This document shows positions 7,808 through 14,617 of a stretch of DNA of 33,405 bases, piece by piece; the stretch's first letter is position 1; every line of letters begins with the position of its first letter. The position numbers and the translations under genes were made by a program. The DNA comes from Burkholderiaceae bacterium (GTDB lineage Bacteria; Pseudomonadota; Gammaproteobacteria; Burkholderiales; Burkholderiaceae_C). The stretch is from assembly GCA_024710165.1 (NCBI GenBank), contig JANJVG010000019.1:1-33405 (forward strand), in the 5' to 3' direction. The notes below the pieces were generated by a model. The model did not search any database, was not told where the DNA came from, and saw only the letters and a list, made by a program, of their open reading frames with translations.

Positions 7808-8995
7808 CTATTTTGACAGCAGGCGCATCGCTTCTTCGAGCCCCTTGAGGGACAAAGGGTACATGCGGTTGCCGATGAGCTGCTGCACGATGCTGATGCT
7901 CTGGCGGTATTGCCACACGCCCTGGGGCTCGGGGTTGATCCAGGCAAACTTGGGGAAGGCATGCGTGAGGCGCTGGATCCACTCGGCGCCCGGCTCTTCG
8001 TTGTTGTATTCGACGCTGCCGCCGGGCTGCAAAATCTCGTAGGGGCTCATGGTGGCGTCGCCCACGAAGATGAGTTTGTAGTCCTTGTTGTACTTGCGGA
8101 TGATGTCCCAGGTGGGGAATTTTTCGGCAAAACGGCGCCGGTTGTTCTTCCACATGAAGTCGTACACGCAGTTGTGGAAGTAATAGAACTCCAGGTGCTT
8201 GAACTCGGTCTTGACGGCGCTGAAGAGTTCTTCGACACGCTGGATGTGCTCGTCCATGGTGCCGCCCACGTCCATGAGCAGCAGCACCTTCACGTTGTTG
8301 TGCCGCTCGGGCACCATCTTGATGTCCAGGTAGCCGGCGTTGGCCGCCGTGCTGCGGATGGTGTCGGGCAGGTCGAGTTCGAGCTCATGGCCCTCGCGCG
8401 CAAACTTGCGCAGGCGGCGCAGCGCCACCTTGATGTTGCGCGTGCCCAGCTCCTGCTGGTCGTCGTAGTCCTTGTAGGCACGCTGCTCCCACACCTTCAC
8501 GGCGCTCTTGTTCTTGCCCGCTCCGCCAATACGGATGCCCTGCGGGTTGTAGCCGCCGTGGCCAAAAGGGCTGGTGCCGCCCGTGCCAATCCACTTGTTG
8601 CCACCCTGGTGGCGCTCTTTCTGCTCTTCCAGGCGCTTTTTCAGCGTTTCCATGAGCTCGTCCCAGCCCATCTTCTCGATGGCGGCCTTCTGCTCGGGCG
8701 TGAGTTCGTTCTCCAGGATCTTGCGCAGCCAGTCGGCCGGGATTTCCTTGGTGAAGTCTGCCACCAGCTCCACGCCCTTGAAGTAGGCGCCAAAGGCCCG
8801 GTCGAACTTGTCGTAGTGTTTCTCGTCCTTCACCAGCGTGAGTCGGGCGATGTTGTAGAAGTCGTCCAGGCTCCACGCGTCGTCCGACTTGGGGCCGACC
8901 ACGCCGGCCTGCAGGGCTTCGAGCAGGGTGAGGTATTCCTTGACCGACACCGGCAGCTTGGCCGTGCGCAGGGTGTAGAAAAAATCAATCAGCAT
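7808..8995 (-). CDS. VWA domain protein (CoxE-like, MoxR partner)
   Basis: 395 aa with no signal peptide. The N-terminal half is helical and charged, with a Gly-rich segment (GTGGTSPFGHGGYNPQGI) near residues 140-160. The C-terminal half is a von Willebrand factor A fold beginning at LLLMDVGGTMDEH. The metal-site motif is D242-V-G-G-T, that is DxGxT instead of the textbook DxSxS; I believe this is common in CoxE-like proteins. Such proteins usually act with MoxR AAA+ ATPases in maturing or activating partner complexes, and a MoxR ATPase is encoded two genes upstream. The stop lies 5 nt before the tamA start, so it is tightly coupled to tamA. Its real client is unknown. Confidence 0.85.
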   Translation of the reverse strand: MLIDFFYTLRTAKLPVSVKEYLTLLEALQAGVVGPKSDDAWSLDDFYNIARLTLVKDEKHYDKFDRAFGAYFKGVELVADFTKEIPADWLRKILENELTPEQKAAIEKMGWDELMETLKKRLEEQKERHQGGNKWIGTGGTSPFGHGGYNPQGIRIGGAGKNKSAVKVWEQRAYKDYDDQQELGTRNIKVALRRLRKFAREGHELELDLPDTIRSTAANAGYLDIKMVPERHNNVKVLLLMDVGGTMDEHIQRVEELFSAVKTEFKHLEFYYFHNCVYDFMWKNNRRRFAEKFPTWDIIRKYNKDYKLIFVGDATMSPYEILQPGGSVEYNNEEPGAEWIQRLTHAFPKFAWINPEPQGVWQYRQSISIVQQLIGNRMYPLSLKGLEEAMRLLSK

Positions 8996-9007
8996 GGTTT
9001 TTACCCA

Positions 9008-9064
9008 TCATTTTGGCCTCTAGCGCTTACTGCGCATGCGCATGCAGCTCTAAAAGATATAGCA
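9008..9064 (-). repeat. Dispersed intergenic repeat, copy 2 (overlaps a gene end)
   Basis: Read on the minus strand this matches copy 1: AGCTGCATGCGC, then TAAGCGCTAGAGGCC and AAAATG. I count about 28 of 41 aligned positions identical to copy 1. The repeat starts inside the acetyltransferase gene, supplies its last codons (..LLELHAHAQ-stop) and fills the gap to the VWA gene. Confidence 0.6.
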
Positions 9065-9629
9065 GTTGGGCGCGCGCTTCCGGCCATTCGCCCGCGCGCA
9101 TGCTGTACATCACCGTGTCGCGGATGGTGCCGTCACGCCGCAGCGCGTGGCCCCGGATCACGCCGTCTTTCTTTGCGCCCAGGCGCTCGATGGCGCGTTG
9201 CGAGGCAAAGTTGAAGTTGTCGGTGCGCCAACCCACGACGTTGCAGCCGAGCTGGTCAAAGGCGTGGCCCATCATCAGCAGTTTGCAGGTGGTGTTGACG
9301 TGGCTGCGCTGCACGCTTTTGCGGTACCAGGTGTAGCCAATTTCCACCCTTTTGACGGCGGGCAGGATGTCGTGGAAGCTGGTGCTGCCCAGCACGTCGC
9401 CCGTGGCGTCATCGCGCACGGCAAAGGCAAAGCGGTGGCCGTCTGCGCGCATCTGCAGTGCGGTTTCGATGTAGGCGCGGGTGTCCTGCGGCTCGGGCAC
9501 CGAAGTGATGCGCAGCTTCCACAGCGCGCCGTCGGCGGCTGCGGCGCGAAGGCCCTCTTCGTGCTCCAGCGCAAGGGGTTCGAGGCGCACGCCGTTCTGG
9601 CGCATCACCAGCGGTTGAACGAAACTCAT
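9027..9629 (-). CDS. GNAT-family N-acetyltransferase (RimJ/RimL-like)
   Basis: 200 aa. The layout matches the Acetyltransf_3/RimL branch: an N-terminal VRLEPLALEHEEGL start, the central beta strand FAFAVRDDATGDVLGSTSF and VEIGYTWYRKSVQRS, then NTTCKLLMMGHAFDQLGC and the late NFASQRAIERLGAKKDGV segment. The acceptor substrate cannot be told from sequence. The start ATG at 9629 has GGAG about 10 nt upstream. The gene lies between the MoxR ATPase (16 nt upstream) and the VWA gene (31 nt downstream). The C-terminal dozen residues are encoded by a dispersed repeat, so the tail is probably not conserved. Confidence 0.88.
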   Translation of the reverse strand: MSFVQPLVMRQNGVRLEPLALEHEEGLRAAAADGALWKLRITSVPEPQDTRAYIETALQMRADGHRFAFAVRDDATGDVLGSTSFHDILPAVKRVEIGYTWYRKSVQRSHVNTTCKLLMMGHAFDQLGCNVVGWRTDNFNFASQRAIERLGAKKDGVIRGHALRRDGTIRDTVMYSMRAGEWPEARAQLLYLLELHAHAQ

Positions 9630-9645
9630 GGACAGGCTCCGGGAT

Positions 9646-10500
9646 TCAACGGTTCCTCTGGTTCATGAACACCAGCTTCTCGAACAGACTCACGTCCTGT
9701 TCGTTCTTCAGCAGCGCGCCCACCAGTGGCGGCACCGACACTTTGTTGTCGGCACTTTGCAGCGCGGTGAGTGGAATGTCTTCGGCCACCAGCAGCTTGA
9801 GCCAGTCGAGCAGTTCGCTGGTCGATGGCTTTTTCTTCAGGCCGGGCAGGTTGCGCACGTCATAAAAGGTTTTCATCGCCACGGTGAGCAGTTCGCTCTT
9901 GAGCGTGGGAAAGTGCACACCGATGATCTGCCGCATCGTGTCGGCTTCGGGGAACTTGATGAAATGGAAGAAGCAGCGGCGCAGGAAGGCGTCGGGCAGT
10001 TCCTTTTCGTTGTTCGAGGTGATGAACACCAGCGGGCGGTGCTTCGCCTTGATGAGCTCGCGCGTCTCGTAGCAGTAGAACTCCATGCGGTCGATCTCGC
10101 GCAGCAGGTCGTTCGGGAATTCGATGTCGGCCTTGTCGATCTCGTCGATCAGGAGCGCCACGGGACGGTCTGCCGTGAAGGCCTGCCACAGCACGCCTTG
10201 CACGATGTAGTTGCGGATGTTCTTCACGCGCTCGGCGCTGTCGCCATCATTGAGCTGGCTGTCGCGCAGGCGGCTCACGGCGTCATATTCGTACAGGCCC
10301 TGCTGCGCCTTGGTGGTGGACTTGATGTGCCATTGCAGCAGCGGCATGTCGAGCGCCTGGGCCACTTCCTCGGCCAGCATGGTCTTGCCGGTGCCGGGTT
10401 CGCCCTTGATGAGCAGGGGGCGTTGCAGCGTGATGGCCGCGTTCACGGCAAGCATCAGGTCCTGGGTGGCGACGTAATTTTCGGAGCCTTGGAATTTCAT
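9646..10500 (-). CDS. MoxR-family AAA+ ATPase
   Basis: 284 aa from ATG 10500. The frame stays open to 10776, but that part lies opposite the cytochrome gene, and the start at MKFQGSENYVATQDLMLAV matches MoxR proteins. Walker A is GEPGTGKT (residues 33-40), Walker B is VALLIDEIDKAD, and sensor-1 is VFITSNNEKELPDAFLRRC with an Arg finger. MoxR ATPases act as chaperones that, with VWA proteins, insert cofactors or assemble complexes. It is the first gene of the minus-strand cluster that continues through GNAT, VWA, tamA and tamB. It is divergent from the c-type cytochrome gene with 106 nt between start codons. Confidence 0.92.
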   Translation of the reverse strand: MKFQGSENYVATQDLMLAVNAAITLQRPLLIKGEPGTGKTMLAEEVAQALDMPLLQWHIKSTTKAQQGLYEYDAVSRLRDSQLNDGDSAERVKNIRNYIVQGVLWQAFTADRPVALLIDEIDKADIEFPNDLLREIDRMEFYCYETRELIKAKHRPLVFITSNNEKELPDAFLRRCFFHFIKFPEADTMRQIIGVHFPTLKSELLTVAMKTFYDVRNLPGLKKKPSTSELLDWLKLLVAEDIPLTALQSADNKVSVPPLVGALLKNEQDVSLFEKLVFMNQRNR

Positions 10501-10519
10501 GGATTTGAATGCAGAATCG

Positions 10520-10560
10520 TTGACAAATGGGCTTGACAAGCGCTGGCTATAATTAGCCAC
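10520..10560. promoter_or_regulatory. Divergent promoter region, moxR / cytochrome c
   Basis: TTGACAA occurs twice (10520-10526 and 10533-10539), 13 nt apart, followed by a perfect TATAAT at 10548-10553 in the plus direction. Neither TTGACA is at the ideal 17-nt spacing (22 and 9 nt), so the exact promoter is unclear and the duplicated element may be a regulator site. TTGACAAGCGCTGG here also resembles part of the dispersed repeat (compare 32054-32067). Confidence 0.45.
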
Positions 10561-10606
10561 AAACTCCGGGCCCCTGGTTTTCACTTCACAGGATTGTGCG
10601 CGCAAA

Positions 10607-11272
10607 ATGAACCATATGCTGACCACGCTATTCGCCCTGGCTGTCGCTTCCGCGACCGGCGGGATCCATGCCCAAGAAGCCAAGGGCGACGTGAAGGCCG
10701 GTGAGCAGAAGAACGCCATGTGTATCGGTTGCCATGGCATTGCCGGATACCAGTCCAGCTTTCCGGAAGTGCACAAGGTGCCGATGATCTCGGGCCAGAG
10801 TGCGGGCTACATCGCCAGCGCGCTGCAGGCGTACCAGAAGGGGGACCGCAAGCACCCCACGATGCGCGGCGTGTCGATCTCGCTGACCGAGCAGGACATT
10901 GCCGACCTGTCGGCCTATTACGCGCAGCATGGGAAGGCCGGTAGCGAGCTGCCTGCCGCGCCCCGGCGCGAGCCCACAGCGGCCGTGGCCGAACTGCTGA
11001 AGAAGGGCGCCTGCGTTTCGTGCCACGGCGACAACTTTGCCAAGCCGATCGATCCGTCCTACCCCAAGATTGCGGGCCAGCACGCCGACTATCTGTATGT
11101 TGCGCTCAAGTCGTACAAGGAGACCGGCAAAAACGCCTATGTGGGGCGCAGCAACGGTGTGATGGCGGGCATTGCCGGCCAGTTCAGCAACGCCGAGCTC
11201 AAGGCGCTGTCGCAATACATCGCCCGGGTGGATGGCGACCTGCAGGTGGTGCCGCAATCGCGCTTTCGGTGA
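10607..11272 (+). CDS. Dihaem c-type cytochrome (cytochrome c4-like)
   Basis: 221 aa with an N-terminal signal peptide (MNHMLTTLFALAVASATGGIHA, cleavage near residue 22), so it is periplasmic. Two haem c attachment motifs are present: CIGCH at 39-43 and CVSCH at 136-140. Each is followed by the c4-type core with PMISGQSAGYI and PKIAGQHADYL, and candidate Met ligands lie in the MRGVS and NGVMAGIAG segments. Cytochromes c4 shuttle electrons to terminal oxidases, which fits an organism carrying the aa3 oxidase encoded further along this window. The start could also be ATG 10616; the 10607 ATG has AGGA about 13 nt upstream. The following 390 nt hold no recognised gene. Confidence 0.9.
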   Translation: MNHMLTTLFALAVASATGGIHAQEAKGDVKAGEQKNAMCIGCHGIAGYQSSFPEVHKVPMISGQSAGYIASALQAYQKGDRKHPTMRGVSISLTEQDIADLSAYYAQHGKAGSELPAAPRREPTAAVAELLKKGACVSCHGDNFAKPIDPSYPKIAGQHADYLYVALKSYKETGKNAYVGRSNGVMAGIAGQFSNAELKALSQYIARVDGDLQVVPQSRFR

Positions 11273-11320
11273 GCGCGACGCCGGAGGGCGGTAATACTGG
11301 CACGCACCGGTGCGGCATGC

Positions 11321-11349
11321 TTGTGGCAAACCCCTGCTGCTCATAAAAT
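11321..11349 (+). promoter_or_regulatory. Candidate sigma-70-type promoter for usp leader transcript
   Basis: TTGTGG (11321-11326) and TAAAAT (11344-11349) are separated by exactly 17 nt. The -10 matches the consensus at five of six positions and the -35 at three. A start near 11356 would give a leader of about 300 nt before the universal stress protein ATG at 11663. Confidence 0.35.
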
Positions 11350-11477
11350 GAGCAGCGTATGAATCCGCTGTTTCTCACCCTTTTCTCACCGCACCTGGCC
11401 CGCCGGCCCGGTTGGGTGGTGCGGGGGCGCCCCAGGCAGGGTGATTCCAAGCCTGCTGCATCGGACGCAGATTTCCA

Positions 11478-11527
11478 GGCCCGGCGGTTCTTCTCTCTTC
11501 CAGACGTCATCCAGTAACCGCCGGGCC
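11478..11527 (+). other. Perfect 12-bp inverted repeat in the usp leader
   Basis: GGCCCGGCGGTT (11478-11489) is exactly complementary to AACCGCCGGGCC (11516-11527), with a 26-nt loop. TTTCTCC follows, which is too short a T run for a strong intrinsic terminator. It may be an mRNA stabiliser, a weak terminator or attenuator, or a protein-binding site. Confidence 0.55.
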
Positions 11528-11662
11528 TTTCTCCGCCCGGTGGTGCGGTGCGCGCTTTCCGTTCCGGCCCTTGTCGCCGGGCCTGCCTGCTCCACGGTCG
11601 GGGCCGGGTGACGCAGACGACGACGGTCACTCCGTCCCTGCACCTAGCCCGAGAGGAACCCC

Positions 11663-12547
11663 ATGCGCATCCAGAACATTCTGGCCCTGACCGATTTTTC
11701 CATCCAGGCCGAACACGGCCTCGACCGCGCCGCAGCACTGGCTGTCGTCCATGGCGCGCGGCTGCGGATTTTGTATGCCTGCGAAACGCCGCCACTGCAA
11801 CTGTCCGACCCGGTGGCGCGGCTGGAGCAGCGTGCGCGCCAGCTCGCACGGCGCCATGGCGTGGTGGTGGAAACCATCGCCGGCACCGGACGGCTGCAGG
11901 ATGACTGCCTTGCGGAGGCTGCGCGTGCCGATCTCCTGGTGACGCATGAGCGTATGCGGCATGCGGCGGGCGTGCTGCCATGGCGAACGCTCCTGCTCCC
12001 GTTGTTGCGTGACAGTCCTTGCCCTTTGCTTGTCGTGTGCCAGCCGTTGCAGGGGGGGTATGCGCGGTTGCTGGTGGCGGTGGATTTTTCTGCCGTCTCC
12101 CGCCCGCTGGTGCGCTATGCGGGTGACTTCGGGGCAGGTGCCACGCTGGAGCTGTTCCATGCGATCGACCCCCACGATGAGGCGCGGTTGCGCAGTGCCG
12201 AGGCCTCCATGGCCGCCGTGCAGGCCTACCGGCGGGAGGTGCTGCAGTACGCGCAAGAGCAGCTCTACCGGCTGTCGGATGTGTTTGATGCCCGCCGCAA
12301 CCGCGTCGGCACCCTGATCGGCCGGGGCGATCTGGCCCGCCACCTCTTGGTGCAGCAGGAGCGCATCGGGGCCGATTTGGTGGTGATCGGCCAGGAGCGC
12401 CGTTCGGCGCTGATGGATTGGGTACGCGGCAGCGTTCCGCGCAGGCTGCTCAAGGGCGGCCTGCAGAGCGACCTGCTGGTGGTGCCCCACGGACACCTGG
12501 CCACGGCTCAGTCGCGCGTGGCGCGCCGCTGCACTGCGGCGACATAG
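11663..12547 (+). CDS. Universal stress protein, tandem UspA domains
   Basis: 294 aa made of two Usp folds. Domain 1 (about 1-140) begins MRIQNILALTDFSIQAEHGL and ends DSPCPLLVVCQPL. Domain 2 (about 145-285) runs from ARLLVAVDFSAVSRPLVRYA to GADLVVIGQERRSAL and SDLLVVPHG. The G-2x-G-9x-G(S/T) nucleotide motif is degenerate in domain 2 (GQERR...RGS) and absent in domain 1, so ATP binding is doubtful. A GAGAGGAA ribosome binding site (11651-11658) supports the ATG at 11663. The last 40 nt overlap the 3' end of the convergent DUF1841 gene. The role is probably stress tolerance; the specific stress cannot be told. Confidence 0.9.
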   Translation: MRIQNILALTDFSIQAEHGLDRAAALAVVHGARLRILYACETPPLQLSDPVARLEQRARQLARRHGVVVETIAGTGRLQDDCLAEAARADLLVTHERMRHAAGVLPWRTLLLPLLRDSPCPLLVVCQPLQGGYARLLVAVDFSAVSRPLVRYAGDFGAGATLELFHAIDPHDEARLRSAEASMAAVQAYRREVLQYAQEQLYRLSDVFDARRNRVGTLIGRGDLARHLLVQQERIGADLVVIGQERRSALMDWVRGSVPRRLLKGGLQSDLLVVPHGHLATAQSRVARRCTAAT

Positions 12548-12942
12548 GCGTCGCCATCGGGTGGGCGGCCCGCGCGCTGGCTTTCCCACAGCATCTGGCC
12601 CAGGCATTCCATGGTGGCGTGGTGGGCGTCGTGCAGCGAGTCCAGGCGTTTGCCCAGCAGTTCCACCGCCTGGCGGATGCCGCGCGGCTGGTCGATGCTG
12701 CACTGCTCACTGATGGACAGGTGCATCGACAGGTGCAGGAAGGGGTTGGTGCGGTCGGGCGTTTCGTCGTAGTTGCGCGCCACGGCCGCATCGGCATCCT
12801 GCAGCTCGGCATGGTATTCGGGGTGCTCGGCGATCCAGAGGCTGGCCAGGGTTTCGATGGCTTCCATGGGGGCGCCCGTCTGGGCCTTGGCGTGGGCGGC
12901 GCAGAAGAAGCGGCGGACGTCGGCTTGGGAGGGATTGAACAT
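12508..12942 (-). CDS. DUF1841 family protein
   Basis: 144 aa from ATG 12942 (MFNPSQADVRRFFCAAH); an upstream ATG at 12960 is open but the family starts with MFNPS-like sequence. The protein is helical and cytoplasmic, with the conserved block NPFLHLSMHLSISEQ...DQPRGIRQ followed by MECLGQMLWESQR. The family is widespread in betaproteobacteria with no assigned function. Histidine-rich conserved positions (HLSMHL, HDAHHATM) could bind metal, but that is speculation. It converges on and overlaps the universal stress gene by 40 nt. Confidence 0.9.
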   Translation of the reverse strand: MFNPSQADVRRFFCAAHAKAQTGAPMEAIETLASLWIAEHPEYHAELQDADAAVARNYDETPDRTNPFLHLSMHLSISEQCSIDQPRGIRQAVELLGKRLDSLHDAHHATMECLGQMLWESQRAGRPPDGDAYVAAVQRRATRD

Positions 12943-12987
12943 GGCGCCAGAGCGTAGCACGCTCCCGGCCCGGCTGGCGGCCGGGGA

Positions 12988-13779
12988 TCAGCGCACCAGC
13001 AGGCGCGAAATGGCCTGCGTGGCCTGCAGCAGTGCGGGCAGGAACTGCTCCTGCATCACCCGCGCGTTCGTTCGGTTGGCCTGGCCGCTGATGTTGAGTG
13101 CGGCCACCGTCTGGCCAACTCGGTTCTGGAGCGGTGCAGCGATGGAGATCAGGCCCTCTTCGAGTTCCTGGTTCACCAGCGACCAGCCCTGCGCGCGCGT
13201 CTGGCGCACACAGTGGAGCAGACCGGCATCGTCCAGCACCGTGTGCTGCGTGAAGCGCTGGCGCGGTGCGGTCTGCTGCAGGCGGCGTTGCAGTTCGTCT
13301 TCGGGCAGGGCGGCGAGCAGCACGCGGCCCATCGAGGTCCAGAACGCCGGCAGGCGCGAGCCCACGCCCAGGTTGGTGCTCATGATCTTGTGCGTGTGTA
13401 CGCGCAGCACGTAGACCACGTCCAGCCCGTCGAGCACGGCAGCCGAGCAGGACTCGTGCACCCGGTCCGCCAGGGCCTCCATGGTGGGTTCGGCCAGATT
13501 CCAGATGGGCAGCGAGGAGAGGTAGGCAAAGCCCAGGTCCAGGATGCGCGGTGTGAGGCGGAACAGCCGTCCATCGCTTTCCACGTAGCCCAGCGTCTGC
13601 AGCGTGAGCAGGATGCGGCGTGCGCCAGCGCGGGTCAGGCCGGTGCGTGCAGCCACCTCGCTGAGCGTCTGCTGCGGCGCGGCGGGGCTGAACGAGCGGA
13701 TGACTTCGAGTCCGCGCGCGAACGACTGCACGTAGCTGTCGCCGGGCTTGGGAGGATCGGGGAGGGCAGGCTCGCTCAT
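12988..13779 (-). CDS. IclR-family regulator of the pca genes (PcaR/PcaU-like)
   Basis: 263 aa. An N-terminal winged HTH (about residues 15-75: SFARGLEVIRSFSPAAPQQT, LSEVAARTGLTRAGARRILL) is followed by the IclR ligand-binding domain, including MGRVLLAALPEDEL and the INISG-like ALNISGQANR near the C-terminus. The sequence type and divergent placement next to pcaIJF match the PcaR/PcaU/PobR branch, which responds to beta-ketoadipate or related aromatic intermediates; this ligand is inferred from family and context. 107 nt separate its start from that of pcaI, and that gap holds a GTTCG/CGAAC operator cluster, so autoregulation together with control of pcaIJF is likely. Confidence 0.92.
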   Translation of the reverse strand: MSEPALPDPPKPGDSYVQSFARGLEVIRSFSPAAPQQTLSEVAARTGLTRAGARRILLTLQTLGYVESDGRLFRLTPRILDLGFAYLSSLPIWNLAEPTMEALADRVHESCSAAVLDGLDVVYVLRVHTHKIMSTNLGVGSRLPAFWTSMGRVLLAALPEDELQRRLQQTAPRQRFTQHTVLDDAGLLHCVRQTRAQGWSLVNQELEEGLISIAAPLQNRVGQTVAALNISGQANRTNARVMQEQFLPALLQATQAISRLLVR

Positions 13780-13788
13780 GGGTGGCGC

Positions 13789-13828
13789 AGTATAATTCTT
13801 TTAGCGAACACTTGTTCGTATCGCGAAC
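13789..13828. promoter_or_regulatory. IclR/PcaR-type operator and divergent promoter
   Basis: Three half sites are evenly arranged: CGAAC (13805-13809), GTTCG (13814-13818), CGAAC (13824-13828). The last two form GTTCG-N5-CGAAC. The sequence TGTTCGTATCGC resembles the known PcaR/PcaU box as I recall it. A perfect TATAAT at 13791-13796 (plus) and TATACT at 13794-13789 (minus) overlap each other. The plus direction has no good -35. The half sites lie just downstream of the plus -10 and upstream of the minus -10. Confidence 0.7.
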
Positions 13829-13886
13829 GGATTTCGATCTGTCGATGGCGACTGCCATCCCCCTTCTTCCTGAAAGAGCTTCCCGG

Positions 13887-14588
13887 ATGATCAACAAAAT
13901 CGCAGATTCGGTCGCACAGGCGCTGCAAGGCGTGCAGGATGGCGCCACGGTGCTGATTGGCGGCTTCGGCACGGCGGGCATTCCCGGTGAACTCATCGAG
14001 GGCCTGATCGCCCAAGGCGCGCGCGACCTCACCGTGGTGAACAACAACGCCGGCAACGGCGAGCAGGGCCTGGCGGCGCTGCTGCAGGCGGGCCGGGTGC
14101 GCAAGATCATCTGCAGCTTCCCGCGCCAGGTCGACAGCCATGTCTTCGACGGCCTGTACCGCAGCGGCAAGCTCGAACTCGAGCTCGTGCCCCAGGGTAC
14201 GCTGGCCGAGCGCCTGCGAGCCGCCGGTGCCGGCATTGGCGCCTTCTTTTGCCCCACCGCCTACGGTACCGAACTGGCGGCTGGCAAGGAAACGCGCGAA
14301 ATCAACGGCCGCCACCATGTGCTGGAGTACCCCATCCACGGCGATGTGGCGCTCATCAAGGCCGAGCGCGGCGACCGCTGGGGCAACCTGACCTACCGCA
14401 TGTCGGCGCGCAATTTCGGCCCGGTGATGGCCACCGCCGCAAGGAAAACCGTCGCCACGGTGCATGACGTTGTGGAACTGGGCGCGCTCGACCCCGAGGC
14501 CATCGTCACCCCCGGCATCTACGTGAGCCAGATCGTGAAAATCGATCGCGTGGCCACGCAGGGCGGTGGTTTCAAGAAATTTGCATGA
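13887..14588 (+). CDS. pcaI: 3-oxoadipate CoA-transferase subunit A
   Basis: 233 aa from ATG 13887 (MINKIADSVAQALQGVQDGA), preceded by GAAAGAG. The frame is open from 13782, but that start would run through the operator. Family I CoA-transferase alpha subunit with the glycine loop TVLIGGFGTAGIP and FCPTAYGTELAAGKETREING. With PcaJ it moves CoA from succinyl-CoA to 3-oxoadipate. Succinyl-CoA:acetoacetate transferase (ScoA) is very similar, but adjacent pcaF and the IclR regulator favour the 3-oxoadipate role. pcaJ follows by 29 nt. Confidence 0.92.
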   Translation: MINKIADSVAQALQGVQDGATVLIGGFGTAGIPGELIEGLIAQGARDLTVVNNNAGNGEQGLAALLQAGRVRKIICSFPRQVDSHVFDGLYRSGKLELELVPQGTLAERLRAAGAGIGAFFCPTAYGTELAAGKETREINGRHHVLEYPIHGDVALIKAERGDRWGNLTYRMSARNFGPVMATAARKTVATVHDVVELGALDPEAIVTPGIYVSQIVKIDRVATQGGGFKKFA

Positions 14589-14617
14589 AATCGTCACCAA
14601 GCCCTTAAGGAGCAAGC

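Larger units (their letters stand above)
11273..11662 (+). other. Structured gene-free region upstream of the universal stress protein
   Basis: No recognisable gene. It contains a candidate promoter (11321-11349), a perfect 9-bp hairpin GCTGCTCAT-AAA-ATGAGCAGC (11336-11356), a perfect 12-bp stem at 11478-11527, and a possible 52-codon reading frame (11359-11517, beginning MNPLFLTLFSPHLARR) that I do not recognise. GGCCCGG-type motifs recur through the rest. It probably forms the 5' leader of the universal stress gene. Confidence 0.5.

Noticed and set aside
7803-8153. N-terminal extension of TamA
   Set aside because: It overlaps the VWA gene on the same strand and encodes no recognisable sequence. 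The start at 7802 gives a signal peptide and normal spacing.
11300-11325. Sigma-54 promoter-like TGGCAC...TGC upstream of the universal stress gene
   Set aside because: The GG and GC dinucleotides are 11 nt apart instead of 10, so it does not fit the -24/-12 pattern.
11359-11517. 52-codon reading frame in the usp leader as a real gene
   Set aside because: There is no convincing ribosome site and no known family, and the frame runs through a 12-bp hairpin. It is kept only as a point to check.
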